Positions 22,911-24,099 of a stretch of 24,099 nt of DNA are shown here, in pieces (positions within the stretch are counted from its first letter, which is position 1; each line of letters begins with the position of its first letter). Origin of the DNA: DATJUF01 sp035524095 (GTDB lineage Bacteria > Desulfobacterota > Binatia > Binatales > Binataceae). The position numbers were made by a program, and so were the translations under genes. Location of the stretch: positions 1 through 24,099 of the forward strand of contig DATKPK010000073.1 of the NCBI GenBank assembly GCA_035524095.1. Reading direction: 5' to 3'. Below the pieces are notes generated by a model. It saw only the letters and a program-made list of their open reading frames with translations. It was not told the DNA's origin and did no database searches.

Positions 22911-23561
22911 GTGGCAATGATTCGCTGTCCAAAATGTTCCCAGGCCCAAGCGGCTCAGCTTTGCTGTGTTAAATGCGGCAGTCCATTGGGTGCCGATCTG
23001 GACGCCTTTGCCGCACTTGGACTTGAACGCAATCTGGTAATTGACTTAGCCCGGCTCGAGCGGAGCTATCATGAGCGGGGACGCCAGGTGCATCCCGATC
23101 GCTTTGCCTCCGACTCTCCGAGCGTGCGCGCTGCCAGTCTAAAAAGCACGGCGAACCTGACGCGGTCCTATCGCGAATTACGCGATCCTGTGAATCGCGG
23201 GCTTTATTGGCTGGAGCTGCATGGACGCAAGCTCAGCGACGGCAATCAGTCAGTTCCCTCCGACCTCGCGGCGACCGTTTTTGAGATCCAGGGACAACTC
23301 GCCGAGTTGCGTGAGGCCGGTGTGGCCGCCCACGTTGCGGACCTGCGCAACGGCGTTGAAAGACAAAGGCTCGAAGTCCAGGCGGCTCTCGAGCAAGCGT
23401 TTGCGGAATTAGACGCTAATTTTGCCCTTTGGGACCGTGCTACCGAAGGTGGAGAAAAGGGGCTGTTTGAAGCCCTCAAGTCGGTGCTGGCGAGGATCGC
23501 CTATCTACGAACGCTATTACGCGATATCGGTCGTGCCCTTGAAATAGCTCAGGCAGCCTGA
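22911..23561 (+). CDS. hscB: Co-chaperone HscB with N-terminal zinc-binding cysteines
   Basis: A J-domain protein that brings IscU to HscA and starts its ATPase. The J-domain carries QVHPDRFAS with the essential His61-Pro62-Asp63; the C-terminal three-helix region would bind IscU. The first 27 residues add two cysteine pairs, Cys6-x2-Cys9 and Cys19-x2-Cys22, as in the zinc-containing eukaryotic HSC20; E. coli HscB has none. Length, 216, is longer than the 171 residues of E. coli HscB for this reason plus a longer middle segment. The start is GTG 22911 or ATG 22917, both before the first cysteine. It follows iscA by 39 nt. Confidence 0.93.
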   Translation: MAMIRCPKCSQAQAAQLCCVKCGSPLGADLDAFAALGLERNLVIDLARLERSYHERGRQVHPDRFASDSPSVRAASLKSTANLTRSYRELRDPVNRGLYWLELHGRKLSDGNQSVPSDLAATVFEIQGQLAELREAGVAAHVADLRNGVERQRLEVQAALEQAFAELDANFALWDRATEGGEKGLFEALKSVLARIAYLRTLLRDIGRALEIAQAA

Positions 23562-23574
23562 CATAAAGAACAGC

Positions 23575-23617
23575 CCGCGCTTGGCAGCCGTTCTGAGGGA
23601 CGGCCTGCAGAGCGCGG
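23575..23617 (+). other. Long hairpin between hscB and hscA
   Basis: CCGCGCT (23575-23581) pairs with AGCGCGG (23611-23617), GCAG (23584-23587) with CTGC (23605-23608) and CCGT (23588-23591) with ACGG (23600-23603), leaving an 8-nt loop and small internal loops. It starts 13 nt after the hscB stop. T-rich sequence (CATTTGGTTATTT) follows, but there is no uninterrupted T-run. Partial terminator or RNA processing site are the likely roles. Confidence 0.6.
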
Positions 23618-23656
23618 CATTTGGTTATTTAAGAAAGCGTTACCGCAAGACCTAGG

Positions 23657-24099
23657 ATGGATCGGATTTTCGGCATAGACCTCGGCACTACCAACAGCCT
23701 CATCGCTGTTATGGATGGTGATGCCCCGCGCGTAATCGCCGATGCTGCGACGGGCAGGCGCTTGCTGCCCTCGGTGGTGGCGATCAAGCCTGACGGCTCG
23801 CTGGTCGCCGGTCAGGACGCTATCGCATTGGAGCCGCGCGCCGACAGTGAAACCCCCGATGGCGTGGAAAACGCCATCGTTGTCCGCTCGATTAAGCGTT
23901 ACATGGGACTCGGTGGTGCCGATCTGGCTCCCGAAGACCGCAAGCGCTATGGCTTCGCGGATATGGATTCTCTAGTCGTGCGTTTCAAGGCCGCTGGCCG
24001 CGAATTCACTCCGCCCGAGCTTTCGGCCGAGATTCTACGCGAGCTGAAGCGGCGCGCAGAGTCCGCCTTGAGCGAGACGGTCAAGCGCGTCGTGATTAC
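23657..24099 (+). CDS. hscA: Hsp70 chaperone HscA (partial, cut by window end)
   Basis: The first 147 codons of an Hsp70-family protein. FGIDLGTTNSLIAV (5-18) is the phosphate-binding loop of the ATPase domain, followed by LLPSVVA, a GQDAIA segment, and SIKRYMG, which fits the HscA/DnaK family. Its place directly after hscB in an isc cluster marks it as HscA, the partner that binds the LPPVK motif of IscU to release the finished cluster, rather than DnaK. The substrate-binding domain is outside the window. ATG 23657 follows AGACCTAGG. Confidence 0.92.
   Translation, partial: MDRIFGIDLGTTNSLIAVMDGDAPRVIADAATGRRLLPSVVAIKPDGSLVAGQDAIALEPRADSETPDGVENAIVVRSIKRYMGLGGADLAPEDRKRYGFADMDSLVVRFKAAGREFTPPELSAEILRELKRRAESALSETVKRVVI

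Overview
The window reads as a chromosomal core-genome segment of a Gram-negative bacterium. It has an LpxL/HtrB-type acyltransferase, a bifunctional penicillin-binding protein with a UB2H-like region, SecF and a complete-looking isc/hsc cluster. The mixture of gene orders (rpsF-priB-like-rpsR-DUF2232-rplI, isolated secF, iscS-iscU-iscA-hscB-hscA) and the moderately high GC suggest a lineage once placed in or near the Deltaproteobacteria (Desulfobacterota/Binatota-like). That placement is an inference from gene content, not a measured phylogeny. I see no insertion sequences, CRISPR arrays, phage genes, rRNA or tRNA genes.

Layout. 1-158: 3' end of an unrecognised gene. 307-2631: a GNAT-fold gene facing a cyclase-family gene that carries a long Lys/Ala/Pro-rich N-terminal tail. 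2793-5619: ribosomal operon bS6, PriB-like OB-fold protein, bS18, DUF2232 membrane protein, bL9, followed closely by a GST-like gene (to 6259). A strong two-way hairpin separates this from a minus-strand zinc-ribbon gene (6422-6724). A 424-nt gene-free stretch with a good promoter and several inverted repeats leads to glgC (7149-8387) and an LpxL-like acyltransferase. 9460-11672: three minus-strand genes (CPBP membrane protein, an SDR-fold protein that lacks its catalytic residues, a VOC protein). 11793-14255: phosphomannomutase and mannose-1-phosphate guanylyltransferase, giving GDP-mannose from mannose-6-phosphate. 14275-18323: minus-strand trmI, PBP1B-like transpeptidase and a small helical protein. 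18572-20628: two small zinc-ribbon proteins, secF without secD, and an unknown small protein. 20836-24099: iscS-iscU-iscA-hscB-hscA, cut off by the window end in hscA.

Most genes are housekeeping. I found no convincing new multi-gene system. The items most worth a second look are the PriB-like gene in the S6-S18 operon, the structured leader before glgC, the low-complexity tails on bS6, bS18 and the cyclase, the SDR-fold protein without a catalytic Tyr/Lys pair, the pair of small zinc-ribbon proteins, and the zinc-type HscB.
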